DNA of 5,616 nucleotides from Betaproteobacteria bacterium (GCA_005884255.1 VBDL01000676.1:1-5616); one strand, 5' to 3'. Positions 1 to 5,616 are shown, numbered from the stretch's first letter. Numbers and translations: made by a program. The notes: generated by a model not told the origin, from the sequence alone.

Positions 1-778
1 CGACGCGCCGATCGACAGCGGGAACAGCAGCAAGCCGCCGAGGCCGAAAGTAAACGCGAGCGGTGGGCTGCCGATGAACACGTCGGCGGCGGTGGCGCGC
101 AGCACGCGGCGCGGCCAGCAGGCACAGGCCGCCATCACGTCGCGGTGGAAATGCATCGTGCCCTTGGGTTGGCCGGTGGTGCCCGAGGTGAACGCGATCA
201 GGCAGGTGTCGTCGGCCGCGGTGTCGACGTTGTCGAACTGCGCGCTCTTGCCGGCCAGGCGGGCTTCGAGGCCATCGGGCGCATCGCTGTGGTAGCGCAG
301 CACGCGCTTCAGTGTCGGGCAGGCCCCGCGCGCTGCATCGAGCTCGCCCACCAGGCGCGCATCGCACAGCGCATGGCTGACTTCCGCCTTCTGCACGATC
401 TGCGTCAGTTCCTTCGCGCGCAGCAGCGGCATGCTGCCCACCGCGATGCCGCCTGCCTTGACGACGCCGAACCAGCAGGCCGCCAGCATGGGCTGGTTCG
501 CGCCGCGCAGCAGAACGCGATCCCATGTCTTCCACCAGCACGCGCGCGATGCGGTTGGCCTGCGCTTGCAGTTGCGCGTAGGTCCACTGCACCCCGCCGC
601 CTCGCACGCAGGGTCGGTCGCCGTGGCCCTGTGCGACCCAGCGGTCGAGCAGCTCGCTGGCGCAGTTCAGCCGCTCGGGAAACTGCAGCTCCGGCAGCTC
701 GAAGATGAATTCCGGTTGCTGATGGAGCGGCGGCAATCGGTCGCGTGCAAAGGTATCGAGGTGAGCGCTGCGGGTCAT
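1..778 (-). pseudogene. 2-aminobenzoate-CoA ligase-like acyl-CoA synthetase, 5' part, frameshifted
   Basis: ANL-superfamily (AMP-binding) acyl-CoA synthetase. Its family activates an aromatic acid with ATP to an acyl-adenylate and then a CoA thioester; resemblance to anthranilate/benzoate-CoA ligases and the neighbouring kyn operon suggest 2-aminobenzoate, made by KynU, as substrate. The ATG at 778-776 has an AGGAG ribosome site 6 nt upstream. Residues 1-85 (starting MTRSAHLDTFARDRLPP) are in one frame up to the ATG at 526-524. The protein then resumes in another frame from 522 (DRVLLRGANQPMLAACWFG) and stays open to the window edge. Family members normally have about five residues like GLVPG between these parts; only one base is left, so about 14 nt are missing. 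The second part carries the ATP/AMP-binding loop TSGTTGQPKG (189-160) and the segment GSPPLAFTFGLGG. About 260 of an expected roughly 540 residues are present; the C-terminal half lies outside the window. Family assignment is firm. The exact substrate is inferred, and whether the lesion is biological is unknown. Confidence 0.5.
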
Positions 779-784
779 CGAAGG

Positions 785-789
785 CTCCT
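785..789 (-). promoter_or_regulatory. Ribosome binding site of the ligase gene
   Basis: Plus-strand CTCCT reads AGGAG on the minus strand, 6 nt before the ATG at 778. It fixes the start of the acyl-CoA synthetase and contrasts with the divergent kynB start, which has no comparable site. Confidence 0.8.
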
Positions 790-804
790 GGTCCGGGATT
801 GAAT

Positions 805-824
805 ATACTTTACATCTAAACTAT
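805..824. promoter_or_regulatory. Imperfect palindrome, candidate shared operator
   Basis: Half-sites ATACTTTACA and TCTAAACTAT face each other with no spacer. The second half reads ATAGTTTAGA on the other strand, so 8 of 10 positions match. The site sits between divergent genes and overlaps candidate promoter elements for both. Dyads of this length are typical of MarR-type and some Lrp/AsnC-type repressors. KynR, an Lrp-type regulator, controls kyn genes in Pseudomonas, and MarR-type regulators are common beside aromatic CoA-ligase genes. No regulator gene is in the window, so the binding protein is unknown. Confidence 0.5.
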
Positions 825-860
825 TTCCCTCCGCCAGCCCCGGCCCCTATCATCGTCCGC

Positions 861-1482
861 ATGTCGATCGCAGCACCTCGTTTGTGGGACATCTCGCCGC
901 CCGTGTCGGCCGCCTCGCCGGTGTTCCCGGGCGACACGGCGTTCGATCTGCGCTGGAGCTGGCAGCTCGGGCCCGAGTGCCCAGTGAACGTGAGCACCTT
1001 GACGCTGTCGCCGCACACCGGCGCGCATGCCGATGCGCCGCTGCACTACGACGCGCAAGGCATGCCCATCGGCCTGCTCGATCTCGCGCCCTACCTCGGC
1101 GATCGGCTGCGGCCCGTTGATCGAATGGCGACACCTCGCGCACGCGCTCGAAGACCTGCCGCCACGCGTGCTCGTGCGCACCTACGAGCGCGCGCCGCTC
1201 GATCACTTCGACGACGCGCTCGCGGCCTACGCACCCGACACCATCGAGCGCCTGGCCGAGATCGGCGTCGCGCTGATCGGCATCGATACAGCGAGCATCG
1301 ACCCGGCAGACAGCAAGGCGCTCGCCAGCCATCAGGTGATCCGCCGTCGCGGCCTGCGCGTGCTGGAGAACCTGGTGCTCGACGAGGTGCCCGAAGGCGA
1401 CTACGAGCTGATCGCGTTGCCGCTGAAGCTGATCACCGCCGATGCGTCCCCTGTCCGAGCGGTATTGAGAGAACTTGCATGA
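861..1482 (+). pseudogene. kynB: Kynurenine formamidase, internal frameshift
   Basis: Bacterial cyclase-type arylformamidase, a metal-dependent enzyme that hydrolyses N-formylkynurenine to kynurenine and formate in tryptophan breakdown. Codons 1-80 from the ATG at 861 give a clear KynB N-terminus (MSIAAPRLWDISPPVSAASP) with the metal-binding segment HTGAHADAPLH (His52, His56, Asp58, His62). After LAPYLG (ending 1100) the family sequence continues only in another frame from 1102 (IGCGPLIEWRHLAHALEDLP) to the TGA at 1480-1482. That part holds GIDTASIDPADSK and the later candidate metal ligands His (1330-1332) and Glu (1366-1368). The connecting stretch, usually similar to DCRVIHA, is absent, consistent with a loss of about 20 nt. 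With the gap restored the length would fit the usual 205-220 residues. If the lesion is real the product lacks half its metal site and should be inactive. The stop overlaps the kynU start (ATGA, 1479-1482). No Shine-Dalgarno is evident before 861, and no upstream in-frame start is near. Confidence 0.9.
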
Positions 1483-2735
1483 CGACCAGAAACGACTGCT
1501 TCGCGCTCGACGCGCAAGACCGCTTGAGCCCTTTGCGTGAGCAGTTCGCGCTGCCGCCGGGTGTGATCTACCTCGACGGCAACTCGCTGGGCGTGATGCC
1601 GCAGGCGACACCGCAGCGCGTGCAGCAGGTGGTGCGTGATGAATGGGGCGCGGACCTGATCCGCAGCTGGAACAGCGCCGGCTGGATCACGCTGCCGCAG
1701 CGCGTGGGCGACAAGATCGCACGCCTCGTGGGCGCCGAGGCCGGCGAACTGGTGGTGGCCGACTCGACCTCGGTGAACCTGTTCAAGGTGCTGAGTGCCG
1801 CGCTGGCGATCGCGAAGGCCGACGCACCGCAGCGCTGCGTGATCGTCTCGGAGCGCTCGAACTTCCCCACCGACCTCTACATCGCCGAGGGCCTCGCGCG
1901 CGAGCGCGGCTGCGAGCTGGTGCTGTGCGAGCCCGACGAGATCGAGGGCCTGCTCGACGAACGCGTCGCGGTGCTGATGCTCACGCAGGTGAACTACCGC
2001 ACCGGCCGGCTGCACGACATGGCGGCGCTCACCGCCAAGGCGCATGCCGCCGGTGTGCTGGCGATCTGGGACCTCGCACACTCGGCCGGCGCGCTGCCGG
2101 TGGATCTGAAGGGCGCCAATGCCGACTTCGCCGTCGGCTGCGGCTACAAGTACCTCAACGGCGGCCCCGGCGCGCCCGCTTTCGTGTGGGCGCATCCGCG
2201 GCATGCCGAGCGCTTCTGGCAGCCACTGTCGGGCTGGATGGGCCATGCGGCGCCGTTCGAGTTCACACCGCACTATCGGCCCGCCGCCGGCATCGCGCGC
2301 TACCTGTGCGGCACGCCGCCGGTGGTCTCACTGGCGGCGCTCGAGTGCGGTGTCGACACCGTGCTCGCGGCCGAAGAACATGGCGGCATGCCCGCGCTGC
2401 GCGAGAAGTCGCTGGCGCTGACGCGGCTCTTCATCGAGCTGGTCGAGACGCGCTGCGCCGGCCAGGGGCTCACGCTGTTCACGCCGCGCGATGAGCGCCA
2501 GCGCGGCAGCCAGGTCTGCTTCGCGCACGACGAGGGCGCCTACGCCATCGTGCAGGCGCTGATCGCGAGGGGTGTGATCGGCGATTTCCGGGCCCCGGAC
2601 ATCGCGCGCTTCGGCTTCACGCCGCTGTACACCAGCTTCGCGGACGTGTGGGATGCAGTGGAGCACCTGAAGCAGGTGCTCGAACGCGGCGAATGGCGCG
2701 AGGCGCGCTTCAACGAACGGGCAGCAGTGACATGA
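1479..2735 (+). CDS. kynU: Kynureninase
   Basis: PLP-dependent fold-type I enzyme that cleaves L-kynurenine to anthranilate and L-alanine in the cytoplasm. The 418-residue product fits the usual 410-430. Diagnostic segments in order: YLDGNSLGVMP near the N-terminus; ADSTSVNLFKVLSAAL, which holds phosphate-binding residues; FPTDLYIAEGL; DLAHSAGALP with the PLP-contacting Asp198; and GCGYKYLNGGPG with the Schiff-base Lys224. The 26-residue Asp-to-Lys spacing equals that of the Pseudomonas enzyme (Asp201/Lys227). GWMGHAAPFEF and RYLCGTPPVVSLAALE follow. The ATG at 1479 lies inside the kynB stop (ATGA) and has only a weak purine-rich stretch (GAGAGAA) upstream, so translation probably depends on reinitiation after kynB. 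Because kynB is frameshifted, its first reading frame enters kynU in frame without a stop; the kynU part itself looks intact. kynA follows with another ATGA overlap. Confidence 0.95.
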   Translation: MTTRNDCFALDAQDRLSPLREQFALPPGVIYLDGNSLGVMPQATPQRVQQVVRDEWGADLIRSWNSAGWITLPQRVGDKIARLVGAEAGELVVADSTSVNLFKVLSAALAIAKADAPQRCVIVSERSNFPTDLYIAEGLARERGCELVLCEPDEIEGLLDERVAVLMLTQVNYRTGRLHDMAALTAKAHAAGVLAIWDLAHSAGALPVDLKGANADFAVGCGYKYLNGGPGAPAFVWAHPRHAERFWQPLSGWMGHAAPFEFTPHYRPAAGIARYLCGTPPVVSLAALECGVDTVLAAEEHGGMPALREKSLALTRLFIELVETRCAGQGLTLFTPRDERQRGSQVCFAHDEGAYAIVQALIARGVIGDFRAPDIARFGFTPLYTSFADVWDAVEHLKQVLERGEWREARFNERAAVT

Positions 2736-3559
2736 GCAAGAGAGGCGAGCACATCGTCAAGGAAGAAGGCGCGCAGCTCGATTTCTCGCGCGACATGAGC
2801 TATGGCGACTACCTGCATCTCGATGAGCTGCTGAGCGCGCAGCATCCGTTGTCGCCCGAGCACAACGAGATGCTGTTCATCGTGCAGCACCAGACCAGCG
2901 AGCTGTGGATGAAGCTGATGCTGCACGAGCTGGGCGCCGCCATCGGCTGCATCTCGCGCGACGAGCTGCCGCCGGCCTTCAAGATGCTCGCGCGCGTGAG
3001 CCGCATCATGGAGCAGTTGGTACATGCGTGGGACGTGCTGGCGACGATGACGCCGCCGGAGTACTCGGCGATCCGCCCGTACCTCTCGAACAGCAGCGGC
3101 TTCCAGAGCTGGCAGTACCGCTGCATCGAGTTCATGCTCGGCAACAAGAACGCGTCGATGCTGCAGCCGCATGCGCACAGTGCGGCGCGGCTGGCGCAGG
3201 TGGAGGCCGCGTATCGCGCGCCGTCGCTGTACGACGAGGCGCTGCGCCTGCTGGCGCGGCGCGGCTTGGCCGTGCCGAAGACGCACACCGAGCGCGACTG
3301 GACGCAGCCCTACACACCGAGCGACGAGGTCGAGCAGGCCTGGCTGGTGGCCTACCGCGACCCCGAGGCGCACTGGGATTTGTACCAGCTCGGCGAGGAG
3401 CTCACCGATCTCGAAGACGCCTTCCGCCTGTGGCGCTTCCGCCATGTGACGACGGTGGAGCGCGTGATCGGCTTCAAGCGCGGCACCGGCGGCACGTCGG
3501 GCGTCGTGCTCGACGTCGTGCTGTTCCCCGAGATCTGGAAGCTGCGCACCGATCTCTGA
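2732..3559 (+). CDS. kynA: Tryptophan 2,3-dioxygenase
   Basis: Heme enzyme that inserts O2 into L-tryptophan to give N-formylkynurenine, the first step of the pathway encoded here, although its gene is last in the operon. The product is 275 residues, slightly shorter than the 298-residue Xanthomonas enzyme. Active-site residues align with that enzyme at a constant offset of two: His53 in FIVQHQTSELW (His55), Tyr111 and Arg115 in EYSAIRPYL (Tyr113/Arg117, the latter binding the substrate carboxylate), the proximal heme ligand His238 in FRHVTTVERVIGFKRG (His240), and Thr252 in GTGGTSG (Thr254). SSGFQSWQYR is also typical. The ATG at 2732 overlaps the kynU stop (ATGA, 2732-2735) without a strong ribosome site, which suggests translational coupling. 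An in-frame upstream start at 2648 lies within kynU and adds no family sequence. The gene appears complete and undamaged. Confidence 0.97.
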   Translation: MSKRGEHIVKEEGAQLDFSRDMSYGDYLHLDELLSAQHPLSPEHNEMLFIVQHQTSELWMKLMLHELGAAIGCISRDELPPAFKMLARVSRIMEQLVHAWDVLATMTPPEYSAIRPYLSNSSGFQSWQYRCIEFMLGNKNASMLQPHAHSAARLAQVEAAYRAPSLYDEALRLLARRGLAVPKTHTERDWTQPYTPSDEVEQAWLVAYRDPEAHWDLYQLGEELTDLEDAFRLWRFRHVTTVERVIGFKRGTGGTSGVVLDVVLFPEIWKLRTDL

Positions 3560-3569
3560 GATCGCTCAG
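3551..3569. other. Small hairpin over the convergent stop codons
   Basis: CTGAG-ATCG-CTCAG (3556-3569) is a 5-bp stem with a 4-nt loop and includes the kynA stop (3557-3559) and the stop of the convergent minus-strand gene (3566-3568). An overlapping alternative, GATCTC-T-GAGATC, spans 3551-3563. Only 6 nt lie between the two stops. No T-run follows on either strand, so an intrinsic terminator is not supported; a weak bidirectional stop or chance are both possible. Confidence 0.3.
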
Positions 3570-3991
3570 CCTCCGGTGCCCTCCGGGAACACCAGCGACG
3601 CGTGCACCGCGCCCTTGCTGCCGACCTTCAGCACGCCGGACTTCGCCGTCTTGCCATCGAGCGTGGCCTCCACGCGGTAGCTGCCCGGCGGCAGCTTCAC
3701 CAGCATGAAGGGCCCGTCGGCCTTGGTCTGCAGCACGGCGGCGCCCTTCGCATCGACGATCTTCACTTCGGCGTCGGACACGTACTCGTTCTTCGGCAAC
3801 GCGCGACGCGACATCTCGATGCTCAGGGCATATTGCGACTGCGCCGCCTTGAAGTCGGCCGCCGCGCCTTCGCCGATGCCGCCGGAGACCCAGCTCACCG
3901 CGCCCTCGGTCTGCGCCGCCGGCAGATCGGCGCGCACCACCGGCGCGGCCACCACCAGCGCACAGGCGAGAAGCAGGAATTTACGTTGCAT
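3566..3991 (-). CDS. Small secreted protein with a carboxypeptidase regulatory-like fold, function unknown
   Basis: The 141-residue product starts with a clear Sec signal peptide (MQRKFLLLACALVVAAPVVRA, likely cut after Ala21), so it is exported to the periplasm or beyond. A conserved-looking stretch follows (SWVSGGIGEGAAADFKAAQS, then YALSIEMSRR). From about residue 67 to 135 there is a beta-sandwich-like segment with alternating strands (DAEVKIVDAKGAAVLQTKAD, GPFMLVKLPPGSYRVEATLD) that resembles carboxypeptidase regulatory-like/SpaA-type domains. I know of similar uncharacterised Burkholderiales proteins but no function. The ATG at 3991 is chosen over the in-frame TTG at 3997 because AGGAG (4002-3998) lies 6 nt before the ATG but directly abuts the TTG. 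The gene starts 10 nt after the htrA stop, with its ribosome site overlapping that stop codon, so co-transcription with htrA is very likely. The export signal is compatible with work beside a periplasmic protease, but no partnership is shown. Confidence 0.85.
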   Translation of the reverse strand: MQRKFLLLACALVVAAPVVRADLPAAQTEGAVSWVSGGIGEGAAADFKAAQSQYALSIEMSRRALPKNEYVSDAEVKIVDAKGAAVLQTKADGPFMLVKLPPGSYRVEATLDGKTAKSGVLKVGSKGAVHASLVFPEGTGG

Positions 3992-3997
3992 CGTCAA

Positions 3998-4002
3998 CTC
4001 CT
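3998..4002 (-). promoter_or_regulatory. Ribosome binding site overlapping the htrA stop
   Basis: Minus-strand AGGAG shares its first base with the last base of the htrA stop codon TAA (4004-4002). It decides the start of the small secreted protein at 3991 and implies that both are translated from one message. Confidence 0.75.
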
Positions 4003-5525
4003 TACGAACCCAGATTCAGCGGCACGAACAGGCGTTCGCCTTCGCGCTGCACCAGCAGCGCCACGGTCTTCGGCTTGCTCGCTAGCACGCCCTTCACCTG
4101 CTCGACCGAGCTGACGGGCTTGCCATTGATGGCCAGCAGCACATCGCCCGGCTCGATGCCGGCACGCGCCGCGGCGCCGCCCACGTCCTCGATGACGAGG
4201 CCGTGGTCGAGCTTGGCCTGCGACTTCTCTTCCTTCGTCAGCGGCCGCATCGACAGGCCCAGCCGCAGCGTGTCGCCGCCCTGCTCTTCGTCGGCCGAGG
4301 CCTGCTGCTCCTTCTCGCTGACGCGGCCGAGCTTGATGTCGACGTCGCGTGCCGACTTGTCGCGCCACACCTTGAGCTTGACCGTCTCGCCCGGCGATGC
4401 CAGGCCGATGCGGCTGGACAGCTGGCCCGAGCGAACGATGGCCTCACCATTGACCTCGGTGATCACGTCGCCCGCCTTCAGGCCCGCCTTCGCCGCCGGG
4501 CTGTCGGACGCAACGCGCGCCACCAGCGCCCCGTCAGGGCGCGGCAGGCCGAACGATTCGGCCAGTGACTGGTTCAGGTCCTGCACGACGACGCCGATGC
4601 GCGCGTGCTGCGCCTTGCCGGTGGCGACGATCTGGTCCTTGACCTTCATCGCCACGTCGATCGGGATCGCGAACGCCAGGCCCTGGTAGCCGCCGCTTTG
4701 CGAATAGATCTGCGAGTTGATGCCCACCACGCCACCGGCACCGTCGAACAGCGGGCCGCCGGAGTTGCCGGGGTTCACCGCCGCGTCGGTCTGGATGAAC
4801 GGCACCACTGCGTCTCCCGGCAACGAACGGCCCTTGGCGCTGACGATGCCGGCGGTGGCCGACTGCTCGAAGCCATAGGGCGCGCCGATCGCCAGCACCG
4901 GGTCACCCACCTGCAGCTGCTTCGGGTCGCCGAAGCGCACGACCGGCAGGTTCTTCGCATTCACGCGCAGCACCGCGATGTCGGTGGCGGGGTCGGAGCC
5001 CAGCACCTTGGCCGCGTACTCGCGGCGATCGGCCAGCTTGACGGTCACTTCCTTCGCATCGCGCACGACATGCGCATTGGTGAGGATCAGGCCGTCGCTG
5101 GCAATGACGAAGCCCGAGCCCTGGCCCTTGAACGGCACCGCACCGCCGCCGCGCCGCTGGCCGAAGCCTGGCAGGCCGCGGAAGAACTGGAAGAAGGGGT
5201 CGCTCTCGATGCCGGGCGGCAGGCCCTCGGACTCGACCTTGCGCGTGCCCTCGACATTGACGCCGACCACCGCCGCCCCGTACTGCTGCACGATCGCGCG
5301 GTAGTTCGGTGCGGCCACCGGCGGGATGCCGGCGCTCTGCGGCGTGGTCGCCGGCGCGGGCGCTACCGGCTGCGCCGGCGCCGTCACGTTGCTGGAACTC
5401 TGTGTCTGCGTGGTCTTGCCGCTCTTCCACCAACCGAGGTCGATCGCCGACGACGAGCCCGCGGCCATCAGTCCCACGGCCGCCGTCATCGCCCATACCA
5501 AAGGCTTCATCTGGAACCGCTTCAT
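4002..5525 (-). CDS. Periplasmic HtrA/DegP-family (MucD-like) serine endopeptidase
   Basis: ATP-independent protease of the Do/HtrA family, which degrades or holds misfolded envelope proteins in the periplasm. The 507-residue product has a signal peptide (MKRFQMKPLVWAMTAAVGLM, cleavage likely after residue 27), then a low-complexity Thr/Ser/Gln/Pro/Ala-rich linker (about 37-70). The trypsin-like domain (about 75-300) carries the triad His152 (LTNAHVVRD), Asp182 (DPATDIAVL) and Ser255 (NPGNSGGPL). PDZ1 is about 306-400 (RIGVVVQDLNQSLAESFGLP) and PDZ2 about 420-506 (LSMRPLTKEEKSQAKLDHGL). The two-PDZ layout and length match DegP/DegQ/MucD. There is no cysteine, so the disulfide of the E. coli DegP LA loop cannot form. 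The ATG at 5525 is chosen because AGGAG (5537-5533) lies 7 nt upstream and the signal peptide follows directly; an in-frame TTG at 5576 would put a charged, non-hydrophobic extension before it. It is probably the first gene of an operon with the small secreted protein. DegP, DegQ and MucD cannot be told apart here, so no symbol is given. Confidence 0.96.
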   Translation of the reverse strand: MKRFQMKPLVWAMTAAVGLMAAGSSSAIDLGWWKSGKTTQTQSSSNVTAPAQPVAPAPATTPQSAGIPPVAAPNYRAIVQQYGAAVVGVNVEGTRKVESEGLPPGIESDPFFQFFRGLPGFGQRRGGGAVPFKGQGSGFVIASDGLILTNAHVVRDAKEVTVKLADRREYAAKVLGSDPATDIAVLRVNAKNLPVVRFGDPKQLQVGDPVLAIGAPYGFEQSATAGIVSAKGRSLPGDAVVPFIQTDAAVNPGNSGGPLFDGAGGVVGINSQIYSQSGGYQGLAFAIPIDVAMKVKDQIVATGKAQHARIGVVVQDLNQSLAESFGLPRPDGALVARVASDSPAAKAGLKAGDVITEVNGEAIVRSGQLSSRIGLASPGETVKLKVWRDKSARDVDIKLGRVSEKEQQASADEEQGGDTLRLGLSMRPLTKEEKSQAKLDHGLVIEDVGGAAARAGIEPGDVLLAINGKPVSSVEQVKGVLASKPKTVALLVQREGERLFVPLNLGS

Positions 5526-5532
5526 GGCTTTG

Positions 5533-5537
5533 CTCCT
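5533..5537 (-). promoter_or_regulatory. Ribosome binding site of the HtrA-family gene
   Basis: Minus-strand AGGAG 7 nt before the ATG at 5525; it supports that start over the TTG at 5576. Confidence 0.75.
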
Positions 5538-5554
5538 GTTCTCGCAAAAGGTGC

Positions 5555-5569
5555 GCGGCAAATCGCCGC
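5555..5569 (-). other. Hairpin in the protease leader
   Basis: On the minus strand GCGGC-GATTT-GCCGC forms a 5-bp GC stem with a 5-nt loop. It would lie in the 5' leader, about 17 nt upstream of the ribosome site, if transcription starts from the promoter proposed at 5579-5606. An overlapping alternative pairs GGCAA with TTGCC. It could affect message stability or be chance in GC-rich DNA. Confidence 0.3.
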
Positions 5570-5578
5570 TTGCCAATG

Positions 5579-5606
5579 ACTATGGAGCGTGATGATGAGG
5601 CGTCAA
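5579..5606 (-). promoter_or_regulatory. Candidate sigma70-like promoter for the HtrA-family gene
   Basis: On the minus strand TTGACG (5606-5601, 5 of 6 to the -35 consensus) is followed after 16 nt by CATAGT (5584-5579, 4 of 6 to the -10 consensus). Transcription would start near 5572, giving a leader of about 47 nt. I saw no GAACTT/TCTGA-type sigma-E signature in the 91 nt available, but upstream sequence is cut off by the window edge, so an additional stress promoter, or an operon with upstream genes, is not excluded. Confidence 0.5.
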
Positions 5607-5616
5607 TTAGCGCTGA

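Larger units (their letters stand above)
779..860. promoter_or_regulatory. Divergent promoter region between ligase and kynB
   Basis: This 82-nt gap separates the divergently transcribed ligase and kyn operon, so both promoters must lie here or overlap the genes. Its middle (about 799-827) is strikingly AT-rich in an otherwise GC-rich window. For the minus strand, TATATT (807-802) is a good -10 candidate close before the AGGAG site; I see no convincing -35. For the plus strand, TTGAAT (799-804) and TATTTC (822-827) are 17 nt apart, a weak -35/-10 pair. The candidate elements overlap each other and the palindrome at 805-824, so one bound protein could control both directions. The kynB start at 861 has no clear Shine-Dalgarno sequence. 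Presence of promoters here is likely; the exact boxes are inferred. Confidence 0.6.

Noticed and set aside
145..708. Plus-strand open frame of 187 codons
   Set aside because: It lies opposite the ligase gene, has Ala/Arg-rich composition and shows no family motif; it is a shadow of GC-rich coding DNA.
1401..2273. Minus-strand open frame of 290 codons opposite kynU
   Set aside because: It is antisense to a clearly conserved kynureninase, rich in Arg/His/Gln, and has no recognisable domain.
861..2735. A single 624-residue natural KynB-KynU fusion enzyme
   Set aside because: The middle section is Arg-rich nonsense, while the true KynB C-terminus is intact in another frame (1102-1482) and ends in the usual ATGA overlap with kynU.
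3551..3569. Intrinsic terminator for kynA
   Set aside because: The stem is only 5 bp and no T-run follows on either strand.
3961..3970. Lipobox-like LLAC at residues 7-10 of the small secreted protein
   Set aside because: The Cys lies inside the hydrophobic core, too close to the start for a lipoprotein signal; a normal cleavage site (VRA before Asp22) follows.
5526..5576. TTG start at 5576 that lengthens the protease by 17 residues
   Set aside because: The extension is not signal-like, and the ATG at 5525 has a well-placed AGGAG and begins a normal signal peptide.
4605..5579. Plus-strand open frame of 324 codons opposite the HtrA-family gene
   Set aside because: It is the complement of the conserved protease domain, with Arg/His/Asp-rich composition and no motif.

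Overview
The window is GC-rich and tightly packed, with short intergenic gaps and overlapping start and stop codons. Its protein content (a tryptophan-to-anthranilate operon next to an aryl-CoA ligase, and a DegP/MucD-type protease) best fits a betaproteobacterium, probably Burkholderiales. That placement comes from family resemblance and base composition only. No mobile elements, RNA genes or CRISPR arrays were seen.

Left part (1-3559): two transcription units diverge from an AT-rich intergenic region (779-860). To the left, on the minus strand, runs the 5' half of an acyl-CoA synthetase that resembles 2-aminobenzoate (anthranilate)-CoA ligases. To the right, on the plus strand, runs kynB-kynU-kynA, joined by 4-base ATGA overlaps. 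Together they describe one pathway: tryptophan to N-formylkynurenine (KynA), to kynurenine (KynB), to anthranilate plus alanine (KynU), to 2-aminobenzoyl-CoA (ligase). A 20-bp imperfect palindrome (805-824) between the two units is a good candidate for a shared operator.

The main surprise is that both genes flanking this regulatory region are broken by small out-of-frame deletions: about 14 nt lost in the ligase near 522-525 and about 20 nt lost in kynB near 1100. In both, the first bases after the junction, read in the sense direction, are GATCG. The kynB lesion also removes the only barrier between kynB and kynU, so one open frame of 624 codons runs from the kynB start to the kynU stop. Either this strain is losing the pathway or the assembly has dropped short GC-rich segments; the sequence alone cannot decide.

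Right part (3566-5616), minus strand: a periplasmic HtrA/DegP-family serine protease (507 aa, full catalytic triad, two PDZ domains) is followed 10 nt later by a small secreted protein of unknown function (141 aa), probably in one operon. A plausible sigma70-like promoter precedes the protease. This operon converges with kynA, with only 6 nt between the stop codons, and a small hairpin overlaps both stops.

I found no undescribed multi-gene system. The pathway genes are known families. The paired lesions, the palindrome and the unknown protease partner are the items worth checking.
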